Below are positions 28,939-37,928 of a stretch of 64,000 bases of DNA, in pieces. The stretch's first letter is position 1; every line of letters starts with the position of its first letter. The DNA is from Pseudoalteromonas sp. S16_S37 (GTDB lineage: Bacteria > Pseudomonadota > Gammaproteobacteria > Enterobacterales > Alteromonadaceae): NCBI RefSeq assembly GCF_014694405.1, contig NZ_JAAUWV010000014.1, positions 1-64,000 on the forward strand, given 5' to 3'. The notes under the pieces are model-generated. The model was not told the DNA's origin and made no database searches. It worked only from the letters and a program-made list of their open reading frames with translations. The translations under genes were made by a program, and so were the position numbers.

Positions 28939-31536
28939 TTAAACTGCTTGCTGAATAATCACACCGTCAGCCTTTTTAGTGTACTGAGGCATCTTGTGGA
29001 AGTTCAAGTAACGGTACGTATCTGCTGCCGTTGCGTTGATCTTCGCCGCGTATTCTTGGTACTCAGCTGGCGTAGGTAGTTTACCTAAAATTGCAGCTAC
29101 CGCGGCAAGCTCTGCTGACGCTAGGAATACGTTTGCGCCTGTACCTAAACGGTTAGGGAAGTTACGCGTAGAAGTAGACACAACGGTTGCTTTATCAGCA
29201 ACGCGCGCTTGGTTACCCATACACAGAGAACATCCTGGAGTTTCGATACGCGCACCCACACGACCAAAGATACCATAGTAACCTTCGTCTGTTAGCTGAT
29301 CTTTATCCATCTTAGTAGGTGGTGCAACCCAAAGCTGAGTTGGGATACGGCCAGAGTAACCATCAAGTAGTTTACCTGCCGCACGGAAGTGACCAATGTT
29401 AGTCATACAAGAACCGATGAATACTTCATCAATCTTCTCGCCCGTTACGTCAGATAATAGACGTGCATCATCTGGGTCGTTTGGCGCACAAAGAATAGGC
29501 TCTTTGATGTCAGCTAGGTCGATTTCTAGTACGTGCTTATACTCAGCATCTTTATCCGCTTCCATCAGCTCAGGGTTTGCCAACCACTCTTGCATCGCTG
29601 TGATACGACGCTCAATAGTTCGCACATCCCCGTAACCTTCAGAGATCATCCACTTAAGCATCACGATGTTTGACTCTAGGTACTCAGAGATAGACTCTTT
29701 AGATAGCTTAACTGTACAACCCGCAGCTGAACGCTCTGCTGATGCATCTGATAATTCGAACGCTTGCTCAACTGTTAAGTGCTCAACACCTTCGATTTCA
29801 AGGATGCGGCCTGAGAACTCATTGATCTTACCTTTCTTCTCAACAGTTAGTAGACCTTCTTTGATACCGTAGTAAGGGATAGCGTGTACTAGGTCACGTA
29901 ATGTGATACCCGGCTGCATTTCACCTTTAAAACGAACCAAAATTGATTCAGGCATATCTAGAGGCATTACACCTGTTGCCGCTGCAAATGCAACTGCACC
30001 AGAACCCGCTGGGAATGAAATACCTAATGGGAAACGCGTATGAGAGTCACCACCAGTACCTACTGTATCTGGTAACAACATGCGGTTTAACCATGAGTGG
30101 ATTACACCATCACCAGGACGAAGCGATACACCGCCACGGTTCATGATGAAATCAGGTAATGTATGGTGCGTGTTCACGTCGATAGGCTTAGGATATGCTG
30201 ACGTGTGACAGAATGACTGCATGGTTAAATCTGCAGAGAAACCTAGACATGCTAAGTCTTTTAGCTCGTCACGAGTCATAGGACCTGTAGTATCTTGCGA
30301 ACCAACCGTCGTCATCTTAGGCTCACAGTATTGACCTGGGCGAACACCCGGCATGTTACAGGCTTTACCAACCATCTTCTGTGCAAGGGTGAAACCTTTG
30401 CCAGAATCAGTTACAAGCGCAGGCTTAAGGAAAATATCTTCAGCGCCTAAGCCTAGAGATTTACGCGCTTTGTCAGTTAAACCACGACCGATGATAAGAG
30501 GGATACGACCACCTGCACGCACTTCATCAAGAATTACCTCTGACTTAAGCGAGAAAGTAGAAATAACTTCATCAGTGCCGTGACGCTTAACAACGCCTTC
30601 GTAAGGATAGATGTCAATTTGGTCACCCATGTTGAACTCATCAACATTTAGCTCGATTGGCAATGCGCCCGAATCTTCCATGGTGTTGAAGAAGATAGGT
30701 GCAATTTTACCGCCTAAACACACACCGCCAACACGCTTGTTAGGTACGAATGGAATGTCATCACCCATAAACCAAAGTACTGAGTTAGTTGCCGATTTAC
30801 GAGAAGAACCAGTACCTACAACATCACCTACATAAGCCAGTGGTAAACCTTTTGTTTTTAGTTCTTCTAACTGTGAAATTGGACCAATTTCGCCGTCTTT
30901 ATCAGGAGTGATACCATCACGTGCGTTTTTAAGCATTGCTAAAGCGTGCAGAGGAATATCAGGACGTGACCAAGCATCAGGTGCAGGAGACAAATCATCA
31001 GTGTTAGTTTCACCTGTCACTTTAAATACAGTCACAGAGATTTTTTCAGCTACAGCAGGCTTGTTAAGGAACCACTCAGCATTAGCCCATGATTCGATAA
31101 CTTGCTTAGCAAATTCGTTGCCTGCTTTGGCTTTTTCTTCTACGTCATAAAACGCATCAAACATCAATAATGTGTTTGAAAGGCCCTTAACAACGATTGG
31201 TGCAAGTGCTGCATCGTCAAGTAAATCAATCATAGGTGCGATATTGTAACCACCTAGCATAGTACCTAGCAGTTCAGCTGCGTACTCTTTGCTTACTAGT
31301 GGAGACTCAGCTTCACCCTTAGCAACCGCTGCTAAAAAGCCAGCTTTAATGTATGCTGCATCGTCCACACCTGGTGGTACACGGTTAACTAAAAGGTCTA
31401 AGATAAATTCTTCTTCACCTGCTACAGGTGATTTTACTAATTCGATAAGATCTGCAGTTTGTTGTGCGTCTAACGGCTTAGGTACGATCCCTTGCTGTGC
31501 GCGCTCTTCTACATGTTTACGATATTCTTGAAGCAC
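28939..31536 (-). CDS. acnB: Aconitate hydratase B (bifunctional with 2-methylisocitrate dehydratase)
   Basis: Main TCA-cycle aconitase, also able to act on 2-methyl-cis-aconitate. 865 residues, identical in length to E. coli AcnB, when begun at GTG 31536 behind an AGAGGG site; this gives the family start [12 protein letters not shown]. An ORF extension to 31596 lacks support. The 4Fe-4S cysteines are in [10 protein letters not shown] and [10 protein letters not shown]. An N-terminal HEAT-like domain and the swivel domain come before the catalytic domains, the order special to AcnB. Confidence 0.97.
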   Translation of the reverse strand: MLQEYRKHVEERAQQGIVPKPLDAQQTADLIELVKSPVAGEEEFILDLLVNRVPPGVDDAAYIKAGFLAAVAKGEAESPLVSKEYAAELLGTMLGGYNIAPMIDLLDDAALAPIVVKGLSNTLLMFDAFYDVEEKAKAGNEFAKQVIESWANAEWFLNKPAVAEKISVTVFKVTGETNTDDLSPAPDAWSRPDIPLHALAMLKNARDGITPDKDGEIGPISQLEELKTKGLPLAYVGDVVGTGSSRKSATNSVLWFMGDDIPFVPNKRVGGVCLGGKIAPIFFNTMEDSGALPIELNVDEFNMGDQIDIYPYEGVVKRHGTDEVISTFSLKSEVILDEVRAGGRIPLIIGRGLTDKARKSLGLGAEDIFLKPALVTDSGKGFTLAQKMVGKACNMPGVRPGQYCEPKMTTVGSQDTTGPMTRDELKDLACLGFSADLTMQSFCHTSAYPKPIDVNTHHTLPDFIMNRGGVSLRPGDGVIHSWLNRMLLPDTVGTGGDSHTRFPLGISFPAGSGAVAFAAATGVMPLDMPESILVRFKGEMQPGITLRDLVHAIPYYGIKEGLLTVEKKGKINEFSGRILEIEGVEHLTVEQAFELSDASAERSAAGCTVKLSKESISEYLESNIVMLKWMISEGYGDVRTIERRITAMQEWLANPELMEADKDAEYKHVLEIDLADIKEPILCAPNDPDDARLLSDVTGEKIDEVFIGSCMTNIGHFRAAGKLLDGYSGRIPTQLWVAPPTKMDKDQLTDEGYYGIFGRVGARIETPGCSLCMGNQARVADKATVVSTSTRNFPNRLGTGANVFLASAELAAVAAILGKLPTPAEYQEYAAKINATAADTYRYLNFHKMPQYTKKADGVIIQQAV

Positions 31537-31875
31537 AATTTTGCCCTCTTGGTGACGTGAATCGGACTGCTTATGTTTTTCACTACAAAGCAACAACCGA
31601 TAAATTCCGGTGACTAATTATAAAGCCTTTGAGTATAGATGAAAATCTCGCAACTGAAACGACTCTAAATAGTCACTATAAATACTATGAATGACCAAGT
31701 GCAAACAAGTATATTTTCATGAATATTTAGTAACTAGGAATCATTCGCAATAAATAGAGTATGTCAGCAGAGATTTGCTTTTTATCACTCATTATTTATT
31801 TTTTCATTTTTTTCTACGTTAGGATTGATTTAGGTACAAATGGCACTGTATTTAACAACACAAAAGGAAGTAACA
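31537..31875. other. Gene-free stretch between acnB and the small peptide gene
   Basis: AT-rich, 339 bases, holding the upstream regions of two divergent genes. No convincing -35/-10 pair, operator or stem-loop was found. The last part carries a ribosome site (AAGGAAG) for the 48-residue peptide. Confidence 0.5.
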
Positions 31876-32022
31876 ATGAAACTAAAAAAGACGCAACTTA
31901 AATCACTAACACAACAACAATCTGCATTAGTTAAAGGCGCTTGTAACGCTAGCACAGGTCAAGTAGTACCGCCCCCTTATGCACAGAACATTATTACTGA
32001 ACCACCGCATCAATCGCGCTAG
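31876..32022 (+). CDS. Orphan 48-residue peptide, RiPP-precursor-like
   Basis: Begins MKLKKTQLKSLTQQQSALVK behind a good AAGGAAG ribosome site and is closed by its own strong terminator at 32046, so it is very likely expressed. A charged helical leader of about 20 residues runs into LVKGAC, then a short tail with one Cys, Ser/Thr and a PPP run. A Lys-Lys-rich leader ending in Gly-Ala before a small core resembles modified-peptide or bacteriocin precursors. No modifying enzyme, protease or exporter gene is nearby, so this is only a suggestion. Confidence 0.55.
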   Translation: MKLKKTQLKSLTQQQSALVKGACNASTGQVVPPPYAQNIITEPPHQSR

Positions 32023-32045
32023 CAATTTACTTTCATTTTTAAATA

Positions 32046-32080
32046 AAAAGACAGTTAAGTAGCCACTTATACTGTCTTTT
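32046..32080. terminator. Terminator between the peptide gene and the PspA/SpeE-like cluster
   Basis: AAAAGACAGT and ACTGTCTTTT form the outer stem and TAAGT/ACTTA the inner stem around AGCC. It ends with T4 on the plus side and with A-rich DNA (T on the minus strand) on the other, so it can serve both converging units. Confidence 0.85.
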
Positions 32081-32115
32081 AGCTATTAGCAGAATTTGTT
32101 TATCCTGCACCGAGT

Positions 32116-32433
32116 TTAATTAGGCTTAGCCTGCTCAATTAATAACTCGGCAACACGCTGTTTAACAGCTCGTTTATCACTCGTCGGCACACCAAACCTC
32201 GCAGCTAACAGTTCAATTTCCTCATTACTCAAATTAAACGATAAGCGTTGGCGGGTCTTTTTAGATTTAACTTCTAAGCCAAGAATTTTTCGGATCATAT
32301 CTGATGGTGTTAATTCTTGATCAATGGCTTGTTTTTTGATTGATTTTTGCACTTCGCTACTGAGATCAAACGCCATTTGCGTCGCCCTAACAGCTTGCTC
32401 CTGACGTAGCCATTTCGCTTTTGCATCACTCAC
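32116..32433 (-). CDS. Small protein with two ribbon-helix-helix-like repeats
   Basis: 105 residues, unrecognised as a named family. Two similar segments are visible: MAFDLSSEVQKSIKKQAIDQ (about 20-39) followed by ELTPSDMIRKIL, and RLSFNLSNEEIELLAARFGV (about 63-82) followed by AVKQRVAELL. Each looks like a beta strand plus two helices, the ribbon-helix-helix plan, so one chain could mimic an RHH dimer. Last gene of the cluster, starting one base after the previous stop. A DNA-binding role at the palindromes 34273-34326 is inference. Confidence 0.6.
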   Translation of the reverse strand: MSDAKAKWLRQEQAVRATQMAFDLSSEVQKSIKKQAIDQELTPSDMIRKILGLEVKSKKTRQRLSFNLSNEEIELLAARFGVPTSDKRAVKQRVAELLIEQAKPN

Positions 32434-33069
32434 TTAGTCGCTCCCAGGAAACAATTCCACAATATCAGATACGGGCCTAGTTAATGTTAATGATACATCC
32501 GTATGACCACCATCCCAAATTTCGATATTTAGTCCATGGTTTCCATCATTCGACTCCAGACAGAGCATTTCGCAAGGTTCTCCCCCCTCTTGCTCATATC
32601 GTGGCAGTGCTTGCCCTCGATAATCGTGCTCATGAAAATAGCTCACAAACGGCGCTTCAGTCTGCTTGTAACTGGTCGCTAAAAACTGGCTAAACTGTTC
32701 TGGTTTATTTGCTACGGTAATTTCAGTTAATGAGTCTTCATCAAAAATCCTCGCAAACTCATCTAATGTAAATATCTCATCTACATCATCACGTTGAATT
32801 TTTATTGAAAAATTAGCCCACTGCTCACCATCTTCTTGCTCAATTTGCAAAAATACAACTTGCCCCGAGTTATTCTCAAGTACCATTTCGTATTCAGCAC
32901 TGTGCTGATATTGGTAAGTATTTACAGCTACAACTCTAAGCGTTTGTCCTTTAAGCCACTGAGGGTAAGCAAATGAGTCTATCAAGGTGAGCATATCACC
33001 CGCTTTTAACTGCGTAGGATCACTTAATTGACGTGTTGGCTGTGTCTTTTTTTTAAATAGATTAAACAT
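32434..33069 (-). CDS. DUF4178-like protein of the PspA/SpeE-like cluster
   Basis: 211 residues, soluble, acidic. The N-terminal half (KAGDMLTLIDSF..., EYEMVLEN, FLQIEQEDGEQW) resembles DUF4178 modules that accompany DUF350 and spermidine-synthase-like genes. The C-terminal half (GLNIEIWDGGHTDVSLTLTRPV) fits the end of the same family. E. coli has an unrelated-looking DUF2491 protein (YjfK) in the matching place. No catalytic motif seen; function unknown. Confidence 0.55.
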   Translation of the reverse strand: MFNLFKKKTQPTRQLSDPTQLKAGDMLTLIDSFAYPQWLKGQTLRVVAVNTYQYQHSAEYEMVLENNSGQVVFLQIEQEDGEQWANFSIKIQRDDVDEIFTLDEFARIFDEDSLTEITVANKPEQFSQFLATSYKQTEAPFVSYFHEHDYRGQALPRYEQEGGEPCEMLCLESNDGNHGLNIEIWDGGHTDVSLTLTRPVSDIVELFPGSD

Positions 33070-33124
33070 ACTTTCACCTATAAAAAGTAAAGGGGTAAAT
33101 TAATTACCCCTTCTTCGCGACCAA

Positions 33125-33817
33125 TTAATTGCCTTTTTTGGCTTTTATACGCGCTAAGATATCCGCACTACTTGAATTGGTGCTGCCAATTCCAGCTTCA
33201 GCCATCTTCGCTTTTAAGCCGTCGCCATTTGTTTCAGCTTCAAGCGCTTTTGCGGCACCTAATTGATCTTGACGATCTTGTTGGCGCTGTTTAATTCGCT
33301 CCAAAGAAGCTTTTGCTGAAGTCATCGCTGAACTATTGGTGTTTAATGTGCTATTCACCGCCATAGTTGCCTGTTGAACACTTTCAGTGGTCTTTACCAT
33401 GCTCAATTGACGCTGATTTTCTTTGATAGACTTTTCAGCCTCTTTAATCTGTTGTTTTAGCACTATAATATGCTGACTAAAACCACTTAATACTTCTTCA
33501 TGTTCCGCTTTTTCCGTTTCGAAATCACCAATCTTCTCAGCAATCTCTAACGCCAGAGCTTCGTTACCTTTTTCGAGCGCTTGACCTGCATAGTTTTCAT
33601 GCTCAGCAATCGAGTCGTTCAGCGCACCGATCTTACGAGTCGTTTGCATTTCTTTAGCCATAACCTCAGTTAGACTACGCTTTGCTTTTTGAAGTGCGTT
33701 TTTTGCATCAGCAATTTCTTGTTCAAAAATACGAATACCATTGGCATCAACGATAGCTTCACCCACTTCACGTGCGCCGCCACGAACTGCTGTAAATAAT
33801 TTTTTTAAAATGCTCAT
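33125..33817 (-). CDS. PspA/IM30-family protein (YjfJ-like)
   Basis: 230 residues, nearly all alpha-helical coiled coil, in the ESCRT-III-related PspA/Vipp1 family that forms membrane-bound rods or rings and repairs or shields membranes. MSILKKLFTAVRGGAREVGE is the amphipathic start, and a long coiled coil spans about 28-200. The GEAIVDANGIRIFEQEIADA segment matches the YjfJ branch, not the classical pspABC type. No PspF, PspB or PspC gene is present. Located 25 bases after the DUF2170 gene. Confidence 0.85.
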   Translation of the reverse strand: MSILKKLFTAVRGGAREVGEAIVDANGIRIFEQEIADAKNALQKAKRSLTEVMAKEMQTTRKIGALNDSIAEHENYAGQALEKGNEALALEIAEKIGDFETEKAEHEEVLSGFSQHIIVLKQQIKEAEKSIKENQRQLSMVKTTESVQQATMAVNSTLNTNSSAMTSAKASLERIKQRQQDRQDQLGAAKALEAETNGDGLKAKMAEAGIGSTNSSSADILARIKAKKGN

Positions 33818-33842
33818 AATCTTAACTCCTAAAAATACCTAT

Positions 33843-34256
33843 TTAGTCATTTAAATAAGGTGTAACTGCGTCAAGTGCTTCAATCGCATTATCGGCAAGG
33901 GTGACTAACTCATGGGTAATGTCATCGAATGAAGAGTTAACAGATAACGCACCAAAAATCGCGTAACGATTATCTACTTTCGCAAACGCACTTAATGGAA
34001 TAGGTACATTTAAGCGTAATAATGTCTCGTTTAACTCATTTTTAAGATCTTCTTTCACTTCTTCATCTGCGAACAAGTAACTAATGCACAGCAATTGCTC
34101 TTCCGTCTGCGTCACAAAAATAGGCAATTCATCATTACCATCAACAATCACCTGCAATACATCCTGTTCACCAGGGTTAGCTATCAAAAAAGACTCAAAG
34201 CCTACTCCTTCAGTTTCAAAGGAAGCTAATTTTATTGAAAGTTCATTTAATTCCAT
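33843..34256 (-). CDS. DUF2170 protein (YjfI-like)
   Basis: 137 residues, acidic, no TM. The C-terminal LSAFAKVDNRYAIFGALS and the LADNAIEALDAVTPYL helix resemble DUF2170, the family of E. coli YjfI, which also precedes a PspA paralog. Function unknown. First gene downstream of the palindromic operators, so it heads the second half of the cluster. Confidence 0.75.
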   Translation of the reverse strand: MELNELSIKLASFETEGVGFESFLIANPGEQDVLQVIVDGNDELPIFVTQTEEQLLCISYLFADEEVKEDLKNELNETLLRLNVPIPLSAFAKVDNRYAIFGALSVNSSFDDITHELVTLADNAIEALDAVTPYLND

Positions 34257-34272
34257 TTTATCACCTTGTTAA

Positions 34273-34326
34273 GTTGACATATTATGTCGTAGTTAAGATT
34301 TGCACGGTTGACATAATATGTCAACC
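34273..34326. promoter_or_regulatory. Two palindromic operator-like sites, GACATA-N-TATGTC
   Basis: The right copy (34306-34326) is a perfect palindrome of two 10-base arms, GGTTGACATA and TATGTCAACC, around one base. The left copy (34276-34288) keeps the 6-base core GACATA-T-TATGTC with imperfect flanks. The centres are 34 bases apart. Both lie in the 76 bases before the DUF2170-PspA genes. TTGACA in the arms could also serve as a -35 box on the minus strand, but no clear -10 follows at 17 bases. Confidence 0.75.
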
Positions 34327-34332
34327 ATAAAA

Positions 34333-36054
34333 CTAGTTTTTATACAATTCGCTTTCTAACTGCCACGCTTGACGGTAGTAATCATACAATCTACCTGAAC
34401 CTAATTGATTGACTTCAATTGTGTTTTCAAGTTCAAAAAATAGATTGGGAAAAATAAATGCCGCCAGTAAATAATCGCGGCTAGCCCAGCGAGATGAGAC
34501 GGGAAGTTGCGTTTTTTGTGCAATGCGCGTACTCGCTGAAGCACCAGCCTTCGTTGCTATTGTCCAGCCCCACTGCCCAAATGAAGGAACGTTTTGCTGA
34601 TACTGCTCTACAAAGCTAAAGCCTGCTACTTTCACTGTTTTTGCGATACTAATAAACGCTTTTTTCGCATGGTATGGCGATGTAGATTGCACGACCATCG
34701 CCCCATCTGCCGCAAGCAGTTGACGCAAGTGATTATAAAAATAATCACTGTACATCTTGTTTAAATCTGGGTGATTAGGGTCTGGCAAGTCGACTATGAT
34801 GGTATCAAACATCTCACCTGCTGCTAGCAAACGCTCGACTTCTAAAAATGCATCTGCAACTTTGATTTTGGCTCTTGGGTCTTCCATTGCATGCATATTT
34901 AACTTGGTCAACCGTTCAACAATCTGCTTGGGAGGATGGTAGCGTGAATCTTGATGACCAAATAGGTTTAATAATTGGGCGTCTAAGTCGACCAAGGTAA
35001 CATGCTTGACGGGCCATTTCAGCACATCACGCAACGCTAAACCATCACCACCACCAATGATCAAAACCTTGTCGTGACGGTTTGAAGCAAGCATAGCGGG
35101 ATACACTAGCATGGTGTGATATATTTGCTCATCTACACTTGAAAATTGCAAGCGACCATTCAGATACAGATCAGTAATTGGCTCATTTTGGTTTCTGCTT
35201 AAGCGCTCAGTCAACACCACATGTTGATATTTCGTGGCTTGTGAATAAATCACCTTATCCTTATACAACACATTACTTAGCTCTTTCATCCAACCGCTGC
35301 CAAAGAGCAATACAAACGCGAATAGCACCAGCAATAATACATGACAAAGTAGTAACAGACGGGCAAAACGAACATATTGATGATAGCGCCAAAGAAACAC
35401 TAACCCTGCAACTATATTGAACAGTGCGGTCCACGCTGCGGCTTGCATAATGGGCATAGCCAGCATAATGCTAACCCAAATTGCGGCGCCTATACCTGCA
35501 CCAATATAATCAGCGCCATAAATTGTGCCTGCATTGTTTTCCAAAAACCGACCATAAACCTGCTGACGAATACGGGCTATCAGTGGAATTTCCATGCCTA
35601 TTAACATGCCCAGCAATAGGCCAAATACGTAGGGTAAAAAGCGTGAAATTTCTTGGAGTTTCACAAATACATAGCCATCTAATACGATATCAGGCGGAAG
35701 ATTGAAAATCTCAGAGAACATATGAGGTAACGAGTAGCTAACAGCAATGACGCTGGCGATTGCCAGAATACAGCCCATTCCTACAAGAGCGATGAGGCTT
35801 TCAAGCCATGCAAAAGCAGTAAATGCATCTTTAAACCAACGTGCCAAAAACGCCCCGATCCCCATCGCTACGATCATGGTGCCAATCATGGCATAGATAG
35901 CGCTTTCCACTGAACCGAGTACACGTCCAGCGTAGTGAGAAAGTAAATATTCATAAATAAGGCCACACCCGGCAAGTATGGCCATAACAGAAATAAGTAA
36001 AATATCATGCCCAAACAAGCCGCGCTTGCTTGGACTAAGAACTGAATCAGACAA
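34333..36054 (-). CDS. Membrane-fused spermidine-synthase-like protein
   Basis: 573 residues. The first half (about 15-245) holds six or seven hydrophobic helices, and the second half is a SpeE-type aminopropyltransferase/SAM-binding fold with VLIIGGGDGLALRDVL (near 335) and DTIIVDLPDPNHPDLNKMYS (near 420), where the Asp and Tyr typical of polyamine synthases appear. Standard SpeE is about 290 residues and soluble. Substrate unknown: it could act on a polyamine, a lipid head group or something else. It starts two bases behind the DUF350 gene. Confidence 0.8.
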   Translation of the reverse strand: MSDSVLSPSKRGLFGHDILLISVMAILAGCGLIYEYLLSHYAGRVLGSVESAIYAMIGTMIVAMGIGAFLARWFKDAFTAFAWLESLIALVGMGCILAIASVIAVSYSLPHMFSEIFNLPPDIVLDGYVFVKLQEISRFLPYVFGLLLGMLIGMEIPLIARIRQQVYGRFLENNAGTIYGADYIGAGIGAAIWVSIMLAMPIMQAAAWTALFNIVAGLVFLWRYHQYVRFARLLLLCHVLLLVLFAFVLLFGSGWMKELSNVLYKDKVIYSQATKYQHVVLTERLSRNQNEPITDLYLNGRLQFSSVDEQIYHTMLVYPAMLASNRHDKVLIIGGGDGLALRDVLKWPVKHVTLVDLDAQLLNLFGHQDSRYHPPKQIVERLTKLNMHAMEDPRAKIKVADAFLEVERLLAAGEMFDTIIVDLPDPNHPDLNKMYSDYFYNHLRQLLAADGAMVVQSTSPYHAKKAFISIAKTVKVAGFSFVEQYQQNVPSFGQWGWTIATKAGASASTRIAQKTQLPVSSRWASRDYLLAAFIFPNLFFELENTIEVNQLGSGRLYDYYRQAWQLESELYKN

Positions 36055-36056
36055 AA

Positions 36057-36956
36057 TTAGGCACCTAGCAATGTGGCCATGGTAATTCCTATTGCGAACG
36101 AAATAGCCGCAGAGATCGCAGCAACACCTACATTTTTCTGTCGATTTACTTCATCTGAAATATCACAGCCAGACAAAATGATCTTTATCGTGACTAAGTG
36201 CAATACAATAAATGCCAGGATACTAATTAGCGCGCACATTGCCCAATACCCCAAGCTCGCAACTAGGTTATCAGCTGCATAAGGCGCCAAACCCGACGCA
36301 GCTGTGAGTGCTAAGGCACTGCCGATCAAAAAGCCCGCATAGCGAATGCCAACAGCCAAATTGTCATCAAGTATCGCTTGTTGTAAACAATCACCATTGC
36401 GATTAGTACGTTTAAATAATTGCACTCGGTATTGGCTAACTAGCAGCAACACAAAATTAGCGATAATGAACGATACAATAACAATAGGCAGACCATGCCA
36501 GCCTTCCGTTGCAACCCAAAATAGGGCCGAGCGGATCACAATCGCCACACTTACAACATGCCCAAAGTCAATCAAGGAAGCGGTGGCATTGCCTTTTACA
36601 ATTTCATCATGCAAACTCACTTTACGCAGCGCGACTCTATCTTGAAAAAAATGCCCCAACTTTATCAGCGCAATCGCCAGTAAGCCATAACCGCCCATTT
36701 GCAGCGCTTCTTGCTGCAATGAAGGGGCAAAAGCCCCACTGCTGATACCAGTTAATACGATTGCTAAAGCAACTAAACCACCCGCAAAGCTGATCCCAAA
36801 GGCAAAGTTATCACGCTCGGTTATTTCATCATTAGCGTGCAAATTAGATACCCAGCCTTTGATAAATTTTAGGCTCACAAATAGCGCGATAATAATCGCA
36901 AAGTCTATGGCCAAAGCTTGTAAAGACCACATCGTTATTCCATTAAATTCATACAT
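36057..36956 (-). CDS. Tandem DUF350 (UPF0719, YjfL-like) membrane protein
   Basis: 299 residues, hydrophobic, about eight membrane helices in two repeats. FAFGISFAGGLVALAIVLTG (about 51-70) and LAVGIRYAGFLIGSALALT (about 200-218) are the same motif in the two halves, so it is an internal duplication of the roughly 130-residue DUF350 unit found singly in E. coli YjfL. GGAG lies nine bases before the ATG. Function unknown. Confidence 0.82.
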   Translation of the reverse strand: MYEFNGITMWSLQALAIDFAIIIALFVSLKFIKGWVSNLHANDEITERDNFAFGISFAGGLVALAIVLTGISSGAFAPSLQQEALQMGGYGLLAIALIKLGHFFQDRVALRKVSLHDEIVKGNATASLIDFGHVVSVAIVIRSALFWVATEGWHGLPIVIVSFIIANFVLLLVSQYRVQLFKRTNRNGDCLQQAILDDNLAVGIRYAGFLIGSALALTAASGLAPYAADNLVASLGYWAMCALISILAFIVLHLVTIKIILSGCDISDEVNRQKNVGVAAISAAISFAIGITMATLLGA

Positions 36957-36992
36957 TTTTTAAACTCCAATAGTTGTTCTTTACACTCAACA

Positions 36993-37928
36993 TTACTTGC
37001 CACGACTCACACCGCGAGAGGTCCGGCTGCTGCTATTACGTACCGAGCCCGCACTGCGCTTACTGTACGAACTATTTTTCGCATAACTACTTGGGGCACT
37101 GGTGGGTGTGTAACTACTTCGACTCAAACCTGATGCACCGCTTCGTTGTTTAGCATACGGACTGGTAAACTGCTTCCCTTGGCGTTCATAAGACTGACGA
37201 GTACGCGTTTCCAACGTGGTTTGTGATTTGATTTGTTTGGGACTTGAATAGCGATAACGGCCGTAATCATTGTAATAGCTATATTTACGGCGTTTACTCC
37301 AACTACCATACTCAACCGCGCCAATAACATCACCCAGCATTCGATACATGCCGTACCATTGCCAGAAACTAATACCGTTGCTATTTGTTTGCCATTGACC
37401 ATAATTTGGGTTGCCTACAAGCTGGTTGCCCTCGCCAGGACCCTCTGCACTTTGGCTGACAGCCCCCACTCTGGCTAAGGTGCCATTTGACATATCAGCA
37501 AGCATGTTAATTGGGTCGGTTAGTGCATCACCAAATAAACTTGGCTTCATCGCTTCACGCAACACCTCTAAACGTTGCAGCGTTTGTTCACCTGCAGCAG
37601 AAGCGGGTAGGCTTTTTATTTCCTCAAGACGTTTAGCTAAGCCTTGAAAAAGTGGTCCATTGTTTGTTGCATCTTGGGCGATAACTTCGCTGATTTGCGC
37701 GAGTTCTGGCCGTTGCTTTTGCAATACCTTACTGTACTCTTTCAGTAGGTTTGCATTACGGATCTGGCCCTGTTCGAGCTCATTCTTGAGTTGCTGGAGT
37801 TCTTGTTCCGCGTTTTGGGTAGCTTGTGTAATAGACTGTTGCAACTGCTCTTCTTTCGAAGAGCAGCCGTTTAAAAAGCAAACTACGCAAAACAAGCAGA
37901 TAAGTTCCCATGTTTTGATTTTCGACAT
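36993..37928 (-). CDS. Lipoprotein with coiled coil and Ser/Tyr/Arg-rich tail
   Basis: 311 residues. The signal ends in a lipobox, FLNGC (Cys near 22), so the protein is probably lipid-anchored. A coiled coil follows (about 25-110), then a Trp/Tyr-rich middle (SFWQWYGMYRM) and a low-complexity basic tail of Ser, Arg, Tyr and Gly (about 210-311, ending SRGVSRGK). No known domain recognised. It opens the cluster, 36 bases before DUF350. Confidence 0.7.
   Translation of the reverse strand: MSKIKTWELICLFCVVCFLNGCSSKEEQLQQSITQATQNAEQELQQLKNELEQGQIRNANLLKEYSKVLQKQRPELAQISEVIAQDATNNGPLFQGLAKRLEEIKSLPASAAGEQTLQRLEVLREAMKPSLFGDALTDPINMLADMSNGTLARVGAVSQSAEGPGEGNQLVGNPNYGQWQTNSNGISFWQWYGMYRMLGDVIGAVEYGSWSKRRKYSYYNDYGRYRYSSPKQIKSQTTLETRTRQSYERQGKQFTSPYAKQRSGASGLSRSSYTPTSAPSSYAKNSSYSKRSAGSVRNSSSRTSRGVSRGK

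Noticed and set aside
31537..31596. Extension of AcnB to an upstream start
   Set aside because: GTG 31536 has AGAGGG upstream and gives exactly 865 residues with the family N terminus.
32116..37928. Classical pspABC-pspF phage-shock operon
   Set aside because: No PspB, PspC or PspF gene and no sigma54 promoter in front; the PspA paralog is of the YjfJ kind.
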